A stretch of DNA of 64,000 bases from Coleophoma eucalyptorum (GCA_026120035.1 JALRME010000032.1:186001-250000), one strand, 5' to 3'; positions 11,427 through 22,836 are shown, counted from the first letter of the stretch. Made by a program: numbers and translations. Notes: generated by a model not told the origin, from the sequence alone.

Positions 11427-11789
11427 ATGGGAGACAATGGCCCCCAGACCCAGTACGCCGATCCGGATATAAACGAATTGGAAGACGATAATTCCGATCA
11501 GCTTCAGTTGCAACATGTCCAGCAGCAACAACAACAACTCATACAACAACAACAGCAGCAGCAGCAGATGCAACAACAGGCCGAGCAACAGAATCAGGGG
11601 CAATCACGGTTCCGCACTTTCGACAGCACGGGCAGAAGATATCCGATCAGAGAGTCGAGGATAAAGGACCGTCCACAATTAAAGGCTGCGGGAGATTCTG
11701 CATTGAAGATCAAGATCGAGTTGGATCTTGAGGTAGAGGTTGACCTTTATGCCAGAGTGAAGGGAGATGTCACGATTGGGTTGATGTAG
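11427..11789 (+). CDS. Small polyQ protein with alternating hydrophobic C-terminal segment, function unknown
   Basis: A single-exon frame of 120 aa preceded by a plausible 5' UTR intron (11350-11411). The N-terminus is acidic (DPDINELEDDNSD). A Gln-rich block follows (about residues 29-57, several runs of Q with His, Met and Leu). The last about 28 residues alternate charged and aliphatic residues (ALKIKIELDLEVEVDLYARV then KGDVTIGLM), which predicts a beta strand pair or an amphipathic strand. My recollection is that this tail recurs in short fungal hypothetical proteins; I cannot verify that here. There is no signal peptide or membrane segment. The tail, not the polyQ, is the part likely under selection. 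Confidence 0.7.
   Translation: MGDNGPQTQYADPDINELEDDNSDQLQLQHVQQQQQQLIQQQQQQQQMQQQAEQQNQGQSRFRTFDSTGRRYPIRESRIKDRPQLKAAGDSALKIKIELDLEVEVDLYARVKGDVTIGLM
11519..11595 (+). repeat. CAA/CAG triplet-rich polyQ tract
   Basis: Mixed CAA/CAG codons encode glutamine runs within the small protein. The mixed codons suggest the tract is less prone to slippage than a pure CAG run. Confidence 0.85.
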
Positions 11790-12293
11790 GAAGGGATCCT
11801 GTACGTTATTGTTCCAAGCCAGTTGTTTTTAATTGTTACATCGCGTTGGATTGCTAGCCACAACGGCTTGTAATCAGGTCCCGTAGCACTTAGTGTCCTG
11901 GGAGAAGTAGACAAGTCAGTTAATCCCTGGCAATAAAGTAGTTCGAGCGAATTTCTTGCCCTTTTCAAGTTACCTTCCATCGTTCAACCAACATTTTGCA
12001 AGTATGCAACGTTGCATTTCCTACCACTGCACCCCCAGGTTAAGATGACAAAAAGGTGCTCACATATCACTAAAACATCGTATCTCCGCTCCCCGCTGTA
12101 GATAAAGAAGTGGGATGTTGTGACGATGGATTGTAAATGAGGGGTTCACAACGCCTGATCAGGCTAGGTAAAGTACTTCTAGCGTGCTTTGTCATGTGCT
12201 CAAGTACATACCAGTCACTCGTATGTGTATACATATATGTATTCGCTGCAGCCAGCATTTACTTCAAGCTATGCCCTTACTTTGTTCTCAAAT
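11790..12293. other. Intergenic region before the alpha-galactosidase
   Basis: About 0.5 kb. The galactosidase frame extends upstream to 12189, but that extension has no ATG-initiated signal peptide and is taken as 5' UTR. Nothing else was seen. Confidence 0.5.
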
Positions 12294-13922
12294 ATGTCTT
12301 TACCAAAATTGATATTTCTGGTGGCAGCCTTCATAGGGAATTGCGGAATCACCAGTGCCAGGTTCTCTTCTCAAGTCCTTCTTCCCAGACCACCGATGGG
12401 CTACAATGACTGGGCCGCTGAGTTCTGCGCGTTAAATCAATCACTTTTTACCGACACGGCCGATTTTATGCTGTCTTCTGGTCTTCAGAAAGCTGGCTAT
12501 AATCGCCTGAATCTAGACGACTGTTGGCAATTGCATGATCGCGCCGCAAATGGCTCCTTCCAATGGGACCCCGAGAAATTCCCCAACGGGATCCCTTGGC
12601 TGGCCAAATATATGAATGACCGCGGGTTTAGTTTGGGCATTTACTCGGATGCTGGCAACAAGACCTGTGGAGGGTACATGGGCTCTCTTGGATATGAAGC
12701 ATTAGACGCAGCGACTTTTGCATCTTGGGGAATTGACTATCTGAAATTGGATGGCTGCAACATGCCCGATTCAAGCGAGACGACTTACAAACAGATCTAT
12801 GGCCATTGGCACGACGTGCTGGAGAATTTAGCACAACCACTTATTTTTTCCGAGTCGGCACCGGCGTACTTTGCAGAGGCGGAGAACCTTACTGACTGGT
12901 ACAGCGTCATGGACTGGGTTCCCAAGTATGGTCAGCTAGCCCGTCACTCTCGCGATACTCTTGTTTTCAATTCCACCCTTTACTGGCCTAATATTACTGG
13001 GTGGGACAGTATCATGTTCAACTATGGACAGAATGTCCGTTTGGCTCGCTACCAGAAACCAGGCTATTTTAACGACCCCGACTTCCTCAATGTGGACCAC
13101 GCGAATTATACCATGGCCGAGAAAATGTCACATTTTGCACTTTGGTCGTCGTTGTCAGCACCTCTTATTATCAGCGCCAACGTACCAGCTTTAACTAAGG
13201 ACGATATTGCTTATCTAACAAATACCGATATTATTGCAGTAGATCAAGATCCCCTAGGACTGCAGGCAACACTGGTTAGTCAAGATGGGGCTTGGGATGT
13301 TCTCACTAAAGACCTTGCTGGAGGAGATCGCCTTCTAACCGTTCTGAATCGCGGCAATTTCACTGCAAACTACACAGTCTCACTCGCCAGAGCTGGCATA
13401 ATGTCAGACAATACGGTTTCCTATCGAGTGAAGGATCTCTGGACTGGGGCATTGAGCCATGTGTCAAACCAGATCACTGCAGCCTCTGTTCCGAGCCACG
13501 GGACAGCCATCTTCAGAATCCAAGCGCTGGGGACTCCAATCAAAGTTGTGCCCACGGGAATGATCTTCAACACCTTCTCCCTGAATTGTCTCACGGCGTC
13601 AGCCAGCGAAACTATCAGCTGGGCGGCGTGCAATGGCAGTGACTCCCAAGTCTGGCAGGCTGCAGCAGATGGGACTGTGAGAAGTCTGATGAACAATTCT
13701 CGGTGCCTCACAGACGGTGGTTTCAACAGCACTGCGACCATGACTCAATGCAGCTTTGACCAGAAGCAATCTTGGAAGTACTACGTCTCGGGAAATCTGA
13801 AGGCTACTTCCTCAAGAATGTGCTTGACTGAAGCTGATAATGGCCTGGTTCGATCCACAGCTTGTGAGTACGAGACGAACGAGCAGGTTATAGCACTTCC
13901 TGGTGGAGTCGAGCTCTGGTGA
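12294..13922 (+). CDS. Secreted GH27 alpha-galactosidase with C-terminal ricin-type (CBM13-like) domain
   Basis: An intronless gene of 542 aa that releases terminal alpha-1,6-galactose from galactomannans and raffinose-type sugars. The ATG at 12294 starts a clean signal peptide (MSLPKLIFLV, cleaved near ITSA, residue 22). The GH27 core runs about 30-410, with MGYNDW, LNLDDCW, YSDAGNKTC and YLKLDGC. D153 in the latter is the expected nucleophile. D221, in a HSRD segment aligning with the family acid/base position, is the likely proton donor. A NDPDFLNVD motif follows at about 260. Residues about 427-542 have the repeated CLT and Q-x-W pattern of a ricin B-type beta-trefoil (NCLTAS, QVWQ, RCLTDGG, QSWKY, MCLTEAD), as in AglA-type enzymes. 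Several N-glycosylation sites are visible. Confidence 0.95.
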   Translation: MSLPKLIFLVAAFIGNCGITSARFSSQVLLPRPPMGYNDWAAEFCALNQSLFTDTADFMLSSGLQKAGYNRLNLDDCWQLHDRAANGSFQWDPEKFPNGIPWLAKYMNDRGFSLGIYSDAGNKTCGGYMGSLGYEALDAATFASWGIDYLKLDGCNMPDSSETTYKQIYGHWHDVLENLAQPLIFSESAPAYFAEAENLTDWYSVMDWVPKYGQLARHSRDTLVFNSTLYWPNITGWDSIMFNYGQNVRLARYQKPGYFNDPDFLNVDHANYTMAEKMSHFALWSSLSAPLIISANVPALTKDDIAYLTNTDIIAVDQDPLGLQATLVSQDGAWDVLTKDLAGGDRLLTVLNRGNFTANYTVSLARAGIMSDNTVSYRVKDLWTGALSHVSNQITAASVPSHGTAIFRIQALGTPIKVVPTGMIFNTFSLNCLTASASETISWAACNGSDSQVWQAAADGTVRSLMNNSRCLTDGGFNSTATMTQCSFDQKQSWKYYVSGNLKATSSRMCLTEADNGLVRSTACEYETNEQVIALPGGVELW

Positions 13923-14026
13923 ACTGCATAAGCTAAATATAAAGATACAACGATAATTATAGGATTATTATACTATGAATTTGATAAATGATTTCTATGA
14001 CTGCACAGCTTTGGATCATACTCAAA

Positions 14027-15335
14027 TTATTGTAGCATGTTGTAGCTAATAACAAGCATAACTGCAATCAATGCCAGGCCTTCACTGGCACCATTCTTTC
14101 CCACAGCAGCACTTTTCGATGTACTAATTGCTGCTGTTCCGGTAGCTGTGCCAGTACCGGTGGCCGAAGCAGAGCTACCACGAGCCACCGTTCCAGTTGC
14201 AAGCTGAGTTGCAGTTGCAGAGCCCGTAGCTAGGGCAGACGCAGACAGCGTGCCTGTGGCAGCCCCAGCTTTGGCATCAAAAGGCACTGGAGTAATGGTA
14301 GAGGTATAGCCCGGGAACAGGTTTAATGTAAAAGCGGAAGCGCCGAAGTCGGTAAAGGCGTTGCCCGGATTGTTGGTGAGCGGATCGGTCCCCGGGACGC
14401 CCGATGGGAGACTCAGCGGGTTGAAGACCTTATCGCCTTGGAATCGATAGCCGTACGTGTTCAGGCAGCTGTCTTGGATGCCGTCGTTTAAGATAGCACA
14501 GCTATCACCTGAAGCTGAGATCAAGCTTTGAGCATGCTCTACATACGATTCCATGCCAAGCACCGAGAGGTCGGACGTCGGGCAGATATTCAAGATGCTA
14601 AACTGATCAGCTTGGGGTGTCTATCAGAGGAAACTCCCCTCGGAATTCCTGCCACTTACTTGGAGACGGGAAACGAGAATTCACAACAAGCACACTCAGC
14701 CAATGCAGCCGGATCCCCCCTTTGAGCAACGTTTTCACAGGGCTCGTTGAAGTTTGGTATCGTTGCGAAGATAGTCATGTTTCCCTGGACATACCCTAAG
14801 TTGCAAGCTAGACAAAATATTAGCGACCTATCTAAATCCGCAAAACAAAACAAAAAACTTACAGCATGCACCATCAACGGCATCCGCTGGTGGCGGAAAC
14901 CATGGGAAAACATCTGGATTTTGGACGAGATCATTGCCATCGAAGTAACTGATGGTCGCCAACTGGTTCTCGCACGAGTAAAGCTAGAATCCCATTAGAC
15001 GAGCAATTCACGGAAGTTATAAAGGTTGGTTTGAGTGAACTTACCTGATTCCAGCAACTCTGGACCCAGCATCCCAGGTTACCCGCCAACTGAGCTCCAT
15101 TGCAGCCCGTAAGACAATCTTTCAAGCCCTGCGAGCCTGCGGTGTTTGTTGTCGTACAGCCAGTCGCACATGATGTAGCTAGGTCTGCCTGAGTTGAGTA
15201 GCAAGAAAGGAAACCATCAGGGTCCAGGCAACCCTGCCCAGTGGGGTTGTAGTTTTGGACCCCGGCTATAACTGTCGATGCACCGCCAATAAGACACAAG
15301 ATGGTTCCGCGCATATTCTTATTGAGAGGAGCCAT
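14027..15335 (-). CDS. Cys-rich secreted protein with predicted GPI anchor, function unknown
   Basis: The exons are 15335-15045, 14983-14863, 14807-14660 and 14597-14027, in phase, giving 376 aa. The first Met of a longer open frame that precedes a signal peptide is at 15335 (MAPLNKNMRG, cleavage near VIAG). The N-terminal two thirds is cysteine-rich, with many Cys as CxxxC and CC pairs (for example CATGC, CLTGC, CACCEF), so it is an extracellular disulfide-bonded fold. Residues about 285-350 are an Ala/Thr/Ser/Gly low-complexity linker. The last about 16 residues are hydrophobic (LALIAVMLVISYNMLQ), which fits a GPI-attachment signal. I do not recognise the fold. The gene is convergent with the alpha-galactosidase, with about 100 bp between stops. 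Confidence 0.82.
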
Positions 15336-17511
15336 GATTTTGCGACAAAGAGGATCACTACGAGTCACTGGAAGATTTTGGGAGAAAGTGCAACCTCGAG
15401 TGGATTTATTTATTGTTGCTGGACAATGTCCTTGGTGAAGCCTCGAAGTTCAGCTATCAGCTTTGGGATCTGGGCACGCAAGCCTCTACCGCCTCATGAA
15501 CCAGAAGCAGTTGCATTGCCCCAGGAACCAAGGACGCCTTCTCGCGAAGCAACACCAATGAGATGTCCCGATACAATAATCTCATCAGGCGACATAATAA
15601 AAACAGGAGTAGAAAGCTTGTCAGTACTTCGCTCGGCATAGAGGGCTCTAGTTAAATGCGGGACATGAATCACGGCCCACCAAAGGCCAGACCATATGCC
15701 AAGTGTAGCCGAGAAATTGGGCGTAAAAGTTTCACATGCACACCACAGCGCGGCTCTCCTAGAGCTTAGTTCCAATATTGGGGAATGCAGAAGCGTCTTG
15801 TCTCGCTCTTTGCCCAGTGATTAAGCGACTGGGCATCACGTTAGTAGATTAGAGTAATCAGTCCAGCCTTCTTCAGTGCGCCTCAGTGCCTGACACTTTT
15901 CATGGCAAAGTATTCTCAGGAGAACTAACAGCTATTTGATTCATGAGTGCTGCGCTCCCTAATAGATCTCCTCCAAATCGGAGTTTGGGAGTTCCAGCTG
16001 TGGTTGCGTGAACCCACGCAACAAGAAAAGCCCTTGATTAATTCACAATTTTGGTCTGAAGCTTGGTCCTGTGAGGGTGAGTATCATGCCAGGGCGTCTT
16101 AATGAATGAATAAATAGCTTATACAGTATCATCGTAAGTTTACCGGTCTTTTTACGTTGACTAATCCATGAAAGGTATCACTAGCATTTGAATACATTTT
16201 AGGCTTTTAATTCTGGGTCAGAGAGGTAGAGGTAGATAACAAGAATTTTGAATTTTCACGCATAATGAGTTTTCAAGAGTGGTGGTAAAGATTTACATTT
16301 GTCAAACTCCAGGGGTTGGAATCCGAGGGGTGTAACAGCCGCAAAATTTGCTTGAATGATAGCTCTTACCCCGACGGTGGCAAAAGGTGTATCACTACTA
16401 TCCTTTTCTTTTGTAATGGTATAGATCATGCCTTGCAACCTTCCTCTCGTGATTTTGAGCGACGTTTCAGAAGCCTAAGGTAGGTTAAAGCCTTATACGC
16501 TTCCTTAAGCTTAAACAGAAGGTTCAGTCAACAACGGAGCTTTCTCCACGTTAAGAAAACTACTGCTTTTAAGACCTTCCCCCTTCCCCCTTCTTGCATT
16601 GAGCTACCAACAAGGAGCTATACGATCGCTTACTTGGTGGCCAGGGAGACATCATTATCTTACCTCATCAACATCGCAAATCCCTGGGGAATTCCAGAGG
16701 AACAATGTAGACTTCCAGTTCGACAGGAGTACTATGGTGGCGGCTATCTACAATGAAATCATTCATATATGTACCTTTCCTCAGGTAGATTTATGCAAGA
16801 CCCCTAGTCGTATAGTATTGCATGGCAAGTTCAAGTGCCTTAAAGTCTCTGGTCATCACAATCATCAGCATCGCTCAGCTACTTCGCTTAACATTCGCTC
16901 TACCGAGACAGAAGTCACCTGCTGCCCAATCCGTAACGAGCCAAGGATTCCGGGAGGTGTTTTGTTCGTCGGAAGGTCCTGTCGTTTCTGTCCGATCGGC
17001 AGTCTGAGATGTCTGACATATCTTGGCAACCTTAATACCGAGTCGTGAACGGGTCTGGCATCCAGGCCAACCATCAGCTTGACGAACATTTAGCTGCTTT
17101 TCCAATCCTTTACTCCGTATTTTCTATTGTATCCTGATGCTTGTCGATTATGGCGTTAATAGAATCCTACATATTCACTATGAAGACTCCGGCAGACCCA
17201 TTGTGTTCTGCATTGAGCATCCTCTGCCTTGGGCTTGGAGCGTGAAGCAGATGATGCATCGTGAGAATTGGTAAAGACCAAGACGCCGACAATGCCTTAA
17301 CTTATGATAAAAGGACATATGCTCTCGTTGGAAAGACTCTCTTTTCCTCCTCCTCCTCTTGCTCTTCACTCTTTAACTTTATACTCAAACCATACTACTC
17401 TTTACCCCGCTGGCCGGCCATCTCTTATTTTTTTTTAATCTATCGCTTCCTACCAAACTCAACTACCACATACTTTCATTTTACGTGATACCTATCGTTC
17501 AGAAATTCAAA
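15336..17511. other. Intergenic region, about 2.2 kb
   Basis: No gene supported. A 61-residue frame at 16822-17007 begins with a hydrophobic, signal-like segment but has no supporting features. Minus frames at 15494-15775 and 16256-16438 are similarly unsupported. A pyrimidine-rich segment around 17340-17400 probably belongs to the promoter of the next gene. Confidence 0.45.
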
Positions 17512-18013
17512 ATGCAGTTCTCCATCGCAACCACCATCTTCGCCCTCTTGGCCGTCGCCAATGCAGTAGCCATCGAGGACCCAGAAATGACCGCCGTCCG
17601 ACGCGATGTTCTCCTTCTCGAACGCCAGGGCGTCAATGCCGACCGCCCTGTTGCCAACGGCGCCTGCTGTGTAGCCAATACGAGCCAGAAGGAAGATACC
17701 TGTACCGTGAATGGCGCCTCAGGGAAATGTGTACCAGCTAGTGTCAATAACTGTACGTTCTATATCTCTCGCTTCTTACATAGTAGCTATTATCCCATCT
17801 CAGAGGCAGGCATTAGCCTGTTCACTCTGTCCTGCGACCCCACACACCGGGGTTCTCGGAGCCTAAATTCGGAACTTGGTTTGATTTCAGTGCTAATCCT
17901 CTTGATGTTTAGGTGGCGCAGCGTTGACTTGTATCGAGGATACTAGGCTTACCTGCAATGCCAACGTCTTGGAGCGCGGCAAGCCAACCTGCAGACTGAC
18001 TGCTGGTGCGTAG
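17512..18013 (+). CDS. Small cysteine-rich secreted protein (effector-like), 113 aa
   Basis: The exons are 17512-17752 and 17913-18013, in phase; the intron has a TGCTAATC branch site and a TTTAG acceptor. The ATG at 17512 opens a signal peptide (MQFSIATTIFALLAVANAVA). A short pro-like segment with dibasic RR and a LERQ site follows. The mature region has eight cysteines in the order CC-C-C-C-C-C-C. The first pair is adjacent (GACCVANT). This is not the C-CC-C-C-CC-C hydrophobin order. The size, secretion signal and even number of Cys fit the class of small secreted disulfide-bonded proteins that act as antimicrobial or host-directed factors, but no specific function can be assigned. Confidence 0.82.
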
Positions 18014-18252
18014 AGTTTGGTCTCAAGGATAAGGGGTTTGGATGGGCCAAAGTGTTTCTGCTCTTTGCGCCACCAATGGTTCTTGAGTGAACAAGACGAA
18101 TCTTGGTGTATACAGAAGCAAGAAATGATTTATGATGATTGTATCCCATGACACTTTGTGTGGTCATAATTAGAAGACAACCCTCTGCTGCTGAATTAGA
18201 TGAAATATTGTATTAAATTTATGGAACGCTAATAGCACAGAGTATTATCTCT

Positions 18253-19233
18253 CTACTTCTTCTCGTGACTGAGCTTTCGATGGTCGGACATCTCGAATAC
18301 TTGCGTTCCCGTCCCATCCAACTCGTAGCACTCTATTGCCGGCATCTCCACTGGTTCTTGATTCCAAGGCATTTCGTAGACTGGCCGCTTTACATCTTTC
18401 TCATATCCTGGGGTAGAAACCATTTCGATTGAGCCTTTGCTTGCTCCGCCAGCTGTCGACGGCGCTGAGTCGCCAACCGATTCGGTGTCGTCTTTCTCAT
18501 CGGGCAGTTTCGCCATGTTCTTAGATGACCTCTTGCTTCTTCTCATCTTATACAGCAAGAAGGCAACCGCAGCAATAAACGCCGAGCCTGCTGCTGTATA
18601 TCCAATCGCCGCTCCAATACTGGGGCCACCTCCACCACCACCTCCTCCTGAATTACCGCCATTCTTTGACTGAGTATCCGCACTGGAAGCCACGGTTTGG
18701 CTTGAAGGCGAGGAAGTAGATGATGATAACGACGACGACGATGACGACGAAGTAGAAGATGGGGAAGTAGAAGCTGCCGAGGAAACCGGACCCGTATAGA
18801 GAGCCGTCGTACCAGCAGCCAAAATAGTCACATCACCCGCGGTGACATTGATGGAACCAGTTTGGTTCAGCATGAGCTTGTAATTATTATTTGGATTGAG
18901 CGTGCCGTCCGGCCACCACGTACAATTGCACATAGTTGCGTCTACGGACGGTGGAGTAACTGTGCACAGCTTTTGTCGAACTTCTTGCCCAGTGTAGTCC
19001 ATGAGCAAGAGATCTATGCCATTGGCGTTCCCCGAGACGGACCATTTTGTGTTTGCTGCTTGATTGATGATGTAGGTCGTTGGAAAGGCCACCGAGAAGC
19101 TCATATTACGCGGGCCATACTGTTCAACTGTCGATGTAGCAGCTACCTGTCCGGTGAAGAGAAGGGCGCACCAGAGAAAGAGACAACACAGTGGCCGTGA
19201 GGGGAGGCCAAAAATCGATTGCAAACCCCCCAT
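18253..19233 (-). CDS. Single-pass type I membrane protein with Ser-rich stalk (sensor-like)
   Basis: An intronless gene of 326 aa. It has a signal peptide (about 1-32), then an extracellular domain (about 33-150) with three Cys (CTV, MCNCTWW) and several N-glycosylation sites. A Ser/Thr stalk (about 153-190), a Gly run and a transmembrane helix (about 200-224, IGYTAAGSAFIAAVAFLLY) follow. After this comes a basic KMRRSKRSSK stop-transfer and an acidic cytosolic tail of about 95 residues. This layout matches Wsc/Mid2-like wall sensors and other stalked receptors of filamentous fungi, but no WSC cysteine domain is present. The function is therefore open. The small secreted gene to its left is convergent, about 240 bp away. 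Confidence 0.8.
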   Translation of the reverse strand: MGGLQSIFGLPSRPLCCLFLWCALLFTGQVAATSTVEQYGPRNMSFSVAFPTTYIINQAANTKWSVSGNANGIDLLLMDYTGQEVRQKLCTVTPPSVDATMCNCTWWPDGTLNPNNNYKLMLNQTGSINVTAGDVTILAAGTTALYTGPVSSAASTSPSSTSSSSSSSLSSSTSSPSSQTVASSADTQSKNGGNSGGGGGGGGPSIGAAIGYTAAGSAFIAAVAFLLYKMRRSKRSSKNMAKLPDEKDDTESVGDSAPSTAGGASKGSIEMVSTPGYEKDVKRPVYEMPWNQEPVEMPAIECYELDGTGTQVFEMSDHRKLSHEKK

Positions 19234-20163
19234 GCTGTGCGAAGTTTCTGAGGTTGCTCAAAATCCTGCAGCGACAGGAAGTCGAAGTACTGTAAAAGGA
19301 CTGTGGATTTAAAGTTTCTCGTGTAACAGGGGCCGGTTTTACCTTGATTGGCACAATATCTTCAGATGGTGATAATGCCAAGGTATTTCCGCTCATATAA
19401 ACATACCGATCGCCCTGCAGAGAGGAGCACTCTACTGGCTGAGAATGGCCCGTTTGGAGAACGTTTCCCAGCCCTTTCCTAGTGAGTGTTGAGGGCAGAG
19501 TATAGGCGAGTTCGTATAGGATCTCGTTACCGAATTAGTGTTGCTGATCAGTACTTCGCCAACTTCATGGCCTTCACCTTAGGTAACTTACACAGCCTGG
19601 TAGTGGATACCTCCCTCCTTTTTTGGGGATGGTAGTGACACAATCCCTGGTTTAATTTAATCCTTAAATGGCTCACAGATCTCATAGGGAGATCGTCTGG
19701 TGTTTTTGTGTGGGTATAGGAGTACGGACTACTCGCCGTCCGAAGTACACAAGCTGTGCACAAGTTGGCGGCCTGTCAAGCCGTGAGAACTTAAGTCGGA
19801 GCTTAGTCGTGCAAGGTTCCGAGCACACCGACAATGGCGATCTCGGAGTGCCCGCTATAGACCGCGAGCAATGCTCAATCCTGAATCGCACGCCATACCA
19901 CACCACACTCAATTACTACCTTGCCCCGTACCTTAAGTTGCTTGGATTCATTTTCCGTCTCTTTGCTTAGCATTCTCTGCTCTCTGTGATTTTTCTTCGT
20001 TGATTTTTTGCACAGTAGTTAGGTGGATAAATTAGCCGTGCATTGTTCATGAAGCTGATTTCAAAATTATTTTTTTTGAAACATGTTCAAAACAATCTAC
20101 GAAGTCATCTTCTGGAGTAATTCACTTGGGAAATAAGCACCAAATTGGACAATGCCTCCTATT
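19234..20163. other. Intergenic region, about 0.9 kb
   Basis: Contains the upstream region of the stalked membrane protein and the 3' flank of the monooxygenase. Frames at 19548-19970 have no recognisable features. Confidence 0.5.
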
Positions 20164-21955
20164 CTAAGCGGAAGCCTCAACCACAGTTGGCGGCTCAGCT
20201 ATCTTCAACTCCGCAATTTTGGGAGCCAAGTCTTCCTTCTCCGTTTTCTCCTCAACCTTCTCCACCACAGGCGCTGGCTCGGGATCTCTCCTATCAATGA
20301 TGATATGGCCTTCGGCATCTGCGTATTTCTCCTTAAGCTTACTGTAGCTGAATTCCCTTGAGGGATGCCCAGCAGGTGTAGTTTTTTGGCCAGGGGTTCG
20401 TAGCATGTTTTCTCGATACGTCCCACCGGGGACAGCATAGTCATCCCACATTAATCCGCGTTTCTGGAGAACCGGCACGAGGAGCTCGACGAGATCTTCG
20501 TAGGATTCGGGGTTGGAGACATCTAGTGGAAGGATTAGTCGACCTTTTCTACATGAGCAAGAAATTGCTGCTTACAAGCAACATTGAACCCATCAACATC
20601 GCCCTCATTCACCCATTCCTCCATGAGGTCGGCTACCATCTCGGGTGTCCCAACCGGCATGGGCCCGAATCCACAAAACGCCATTTTCTCCCCCAGCATT
20701 CGGGGCGTGATCTCATCGGCGTCCGAAGTCTTCTTGATACTATTCATAATAGCATAGATCCCCGCATCCGGGCCCTTCGCGTCGGTAGTCATCTTGAATG
20801 GTTCATCGAGCGGATATTTCGTAAGGTCAATGTTCAGATACCCGCTGAGTTTGGCGAGGCCGCCTTCGTAATCTATACAAGCTTTGTATTTCTCGTATTT
20901 CGCTTGTGCCTCTTCTAGAGTCCGGCCGAGAATGGGCGTGATCTGTGGAAAGACTTTGATATGTTGCGGATCTCGACCATTTGCAGCAGCAGCGGCGCGG
21001 ATCTCAGTCACATATGGCAAGGTATCTGAGGGCTTGCCACCACCGACAAAAACGGCTTCGGCGTGCTTAGCTGCAAAGTCCTTGCCTGCGGTGGACTGTC
21101 CAGCTTGGAAGAGAACCGGCGTTCGTTGTGGTGACGGGTGTGCTGCACCAAATGCTCGGGTCTGGTGGTGCTTCCCCAGAAAGTTAATACGGTGGATTTT
21201 GGAGGGGTCATAGGCTCCTTTTTCTGGAGAGAACATTTTGGATCCATCTTCCCAGGAGCCTTCCCATAATCTGCGTATTGTTAGTACTTGAGATAGGGTA
21301 GAGGAAGTGGTACTGACGAGTAGCATAAATCCATGTATTCATGCGCTTTCTCATATCTTTGATCGTGTGGCGTAATCTTTTCCAAGCCATTCGCCTTTGC
21401 TGATGAATTACTGTAGCTAGTTACCACATTCCAAGCAATTCTACCCTTTGTAGCATGATCTAGCGTTGAGTATGTGCGTGCAAGAATAAAAGGCTACTAG
21501 GATCAGCATGAAGGCTAGATGTTTGAAGAGCGGTCTTACATTCAGGTATGAGGTGCTGCCCGTGATACCAAACGAGACGGATTTCGTAACGGATGCCATT
21601 GCAGATACATATACGATCGGGTCCATCTGCGCACAATTGGCACCGCTTCGTAATTGAGCCTCCACCTGGCCTGGGAAGGCTTCATGTAGCCCATAAATAT
21701 CTGCAAAGAAGATACCCGTTATCTTGCCCTTCTCAGCCAATTTTGCAAGCCAGATGTAATAATCGAGTGAATCTTTGGTATTGGAGTTGTCTTCTGGAAG
21801 TCTGTATGTCCAACACTGGTCAGCTGATTGCTTGCTGAACTTAAAACAGGGATTGTGGACGGCTGTAGAACATACTTCCACATCCCTATTCCCATATGAC
21901 TGCCATTGCATGTCATATCGAAGAAATTCAGGTGAAGCTGCTTCTTCGGCGCCAT
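20164..21955 (-). CDS. Luciferase-like FMN-dependent monooxygenase, NtaA/SnaA/DszA type
   Basis: The exons are 21955-21876, 21801-21540, 21493-21318, 21270-20576 and 20522-20164, in phase, giving 523 aa. It belongs to the flavin-dependent bacterial-luciferase-like superfamily, NtaA branch. Family members use reduced FMN and O2 to cleave C-N or C-S bonds in small substrates such as nitrilotriacetate and sulfones. Family signatures are LHLNFFDM at the N-terminus, GIFFADIYG, the STLDHATKGRIAWNVVTS segment near 123-140, a central QAGQSTAGKDFAAKHAEAVF, and the C-terminal DGFNVAYVSNPESYEDLVEL with LVPVLQKRG. The C-terminus has an acidic/basic tail of about 55 residues. One intron uses a GTCAGT donor. 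It faces a permease gene across an 881-bp shared upstream region, so the two may handle the same substrate. Confidence 0.9.
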
Positions 21956-22836
21956 ATTGAAAGATCTTTGTATATTGATAGATTGCGTGCGAGGGATTAT
22001 AAGAGGATAAGACACAATGCAGCCGCATCAAAAATACTCAGAATCGCAGTATGATGGAGCTCTGAACACTTTTTATTGTAGACGATGTCAAAATAAACAC
22101 GTCTTCTCACCCCACTCCAACCCCTCAACGCGTGATTTCCAAATCCATGGGCCGTCGAACATGTCGGCCAGCTTCCGTGAACCCATGCTGCAGCTTTGAT
22201 GGACGGCAGCGGCCCAGGGGTTCCAGGTTCCAGCATGAGGCATACTGCACCCAAAGACAGAGGCCGGAAAGACTTTCCGATGCTGAATGGCTTTCGGGCA
22301 GGACTGCCGGGCATGCGAAAATGGGGTCGTCGCTTAAGGGAGAGAGCCTTGCCACGCAGCCAACCAGCGGTGCATGAGGACGGAACACCGATCAGATAAT
22401 GCACGGCAGAGACCTAGAATGTTGGCTAAAGTGTTATGGTACCCAATGAACTTGCTTCGATACCTTGGTCTTTGGGCTGGGAAAATTTTGCTGTATTGAT
22501 TTGATCACAATTTAGGTTGAAAAAGCGGGAGGCCGGGAATATAGCTAAAAGGCAACTTAATTCTTATCTTGACTTACAGTTTGGCTGCCTGTGAATACCA
22601 CGCAGGGAAAACATGGGGATGAGATCTCAATAATGATCTTCTTGCAGGCGACAGGGACCTACGCAGCTATTACATGTGAAGAGATAAGAAAGTGTGTAAG
22701 ACCTAGATTCATGTATAAAAACCAACGCCTCCGTATACTTTGACGAACCTTGCACTTTTCTGTATCTATTCTCACGACTCTTAAGAATCGAGTACTTATC
22801 TCAGTACCACGAGACTTCGCTCACGCGGTTGCCAGC
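21956..22836. promoter_or_regulatory. Shared divergent upstream region of monooxygenase and permease
   Basis: These 881 bp separate the two ATGs. A TATAAA lies at 22714-22719, 118 bp before the permease ATG. Frames within (for example 22125-22404) are on both strands and featureless. A bidirectional regulatory role is inferred from layout only. Confidence 0.5.
22714..22719 (+). promoter_or_regulatory. TATA box of the NCS1 permease gene
   Basis: TATAAA stands 118 bp before the ATG at 22837, in the usual window for a fungal TATA element with a short leader. Confidence 0.5.

Noticed and set aside
15494..15775. Minus-strand frame with Trp-rich segment
   Set aside because: Starts at a non-ATG codon and has no recognisable domain.
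16822..17007. 61-residue frame with a signal-like start
   Set aside because: No cysteines pattern, splice continuation or similarity I can name; hydrophobic starts occur by chance.
17512..18013. Hydrophobin call for the small Cys-rich protein
   Set aside because: It has eight Cys but the order is CC-C-C-C-C-C-C, not C-CC-C-C-CC-C.
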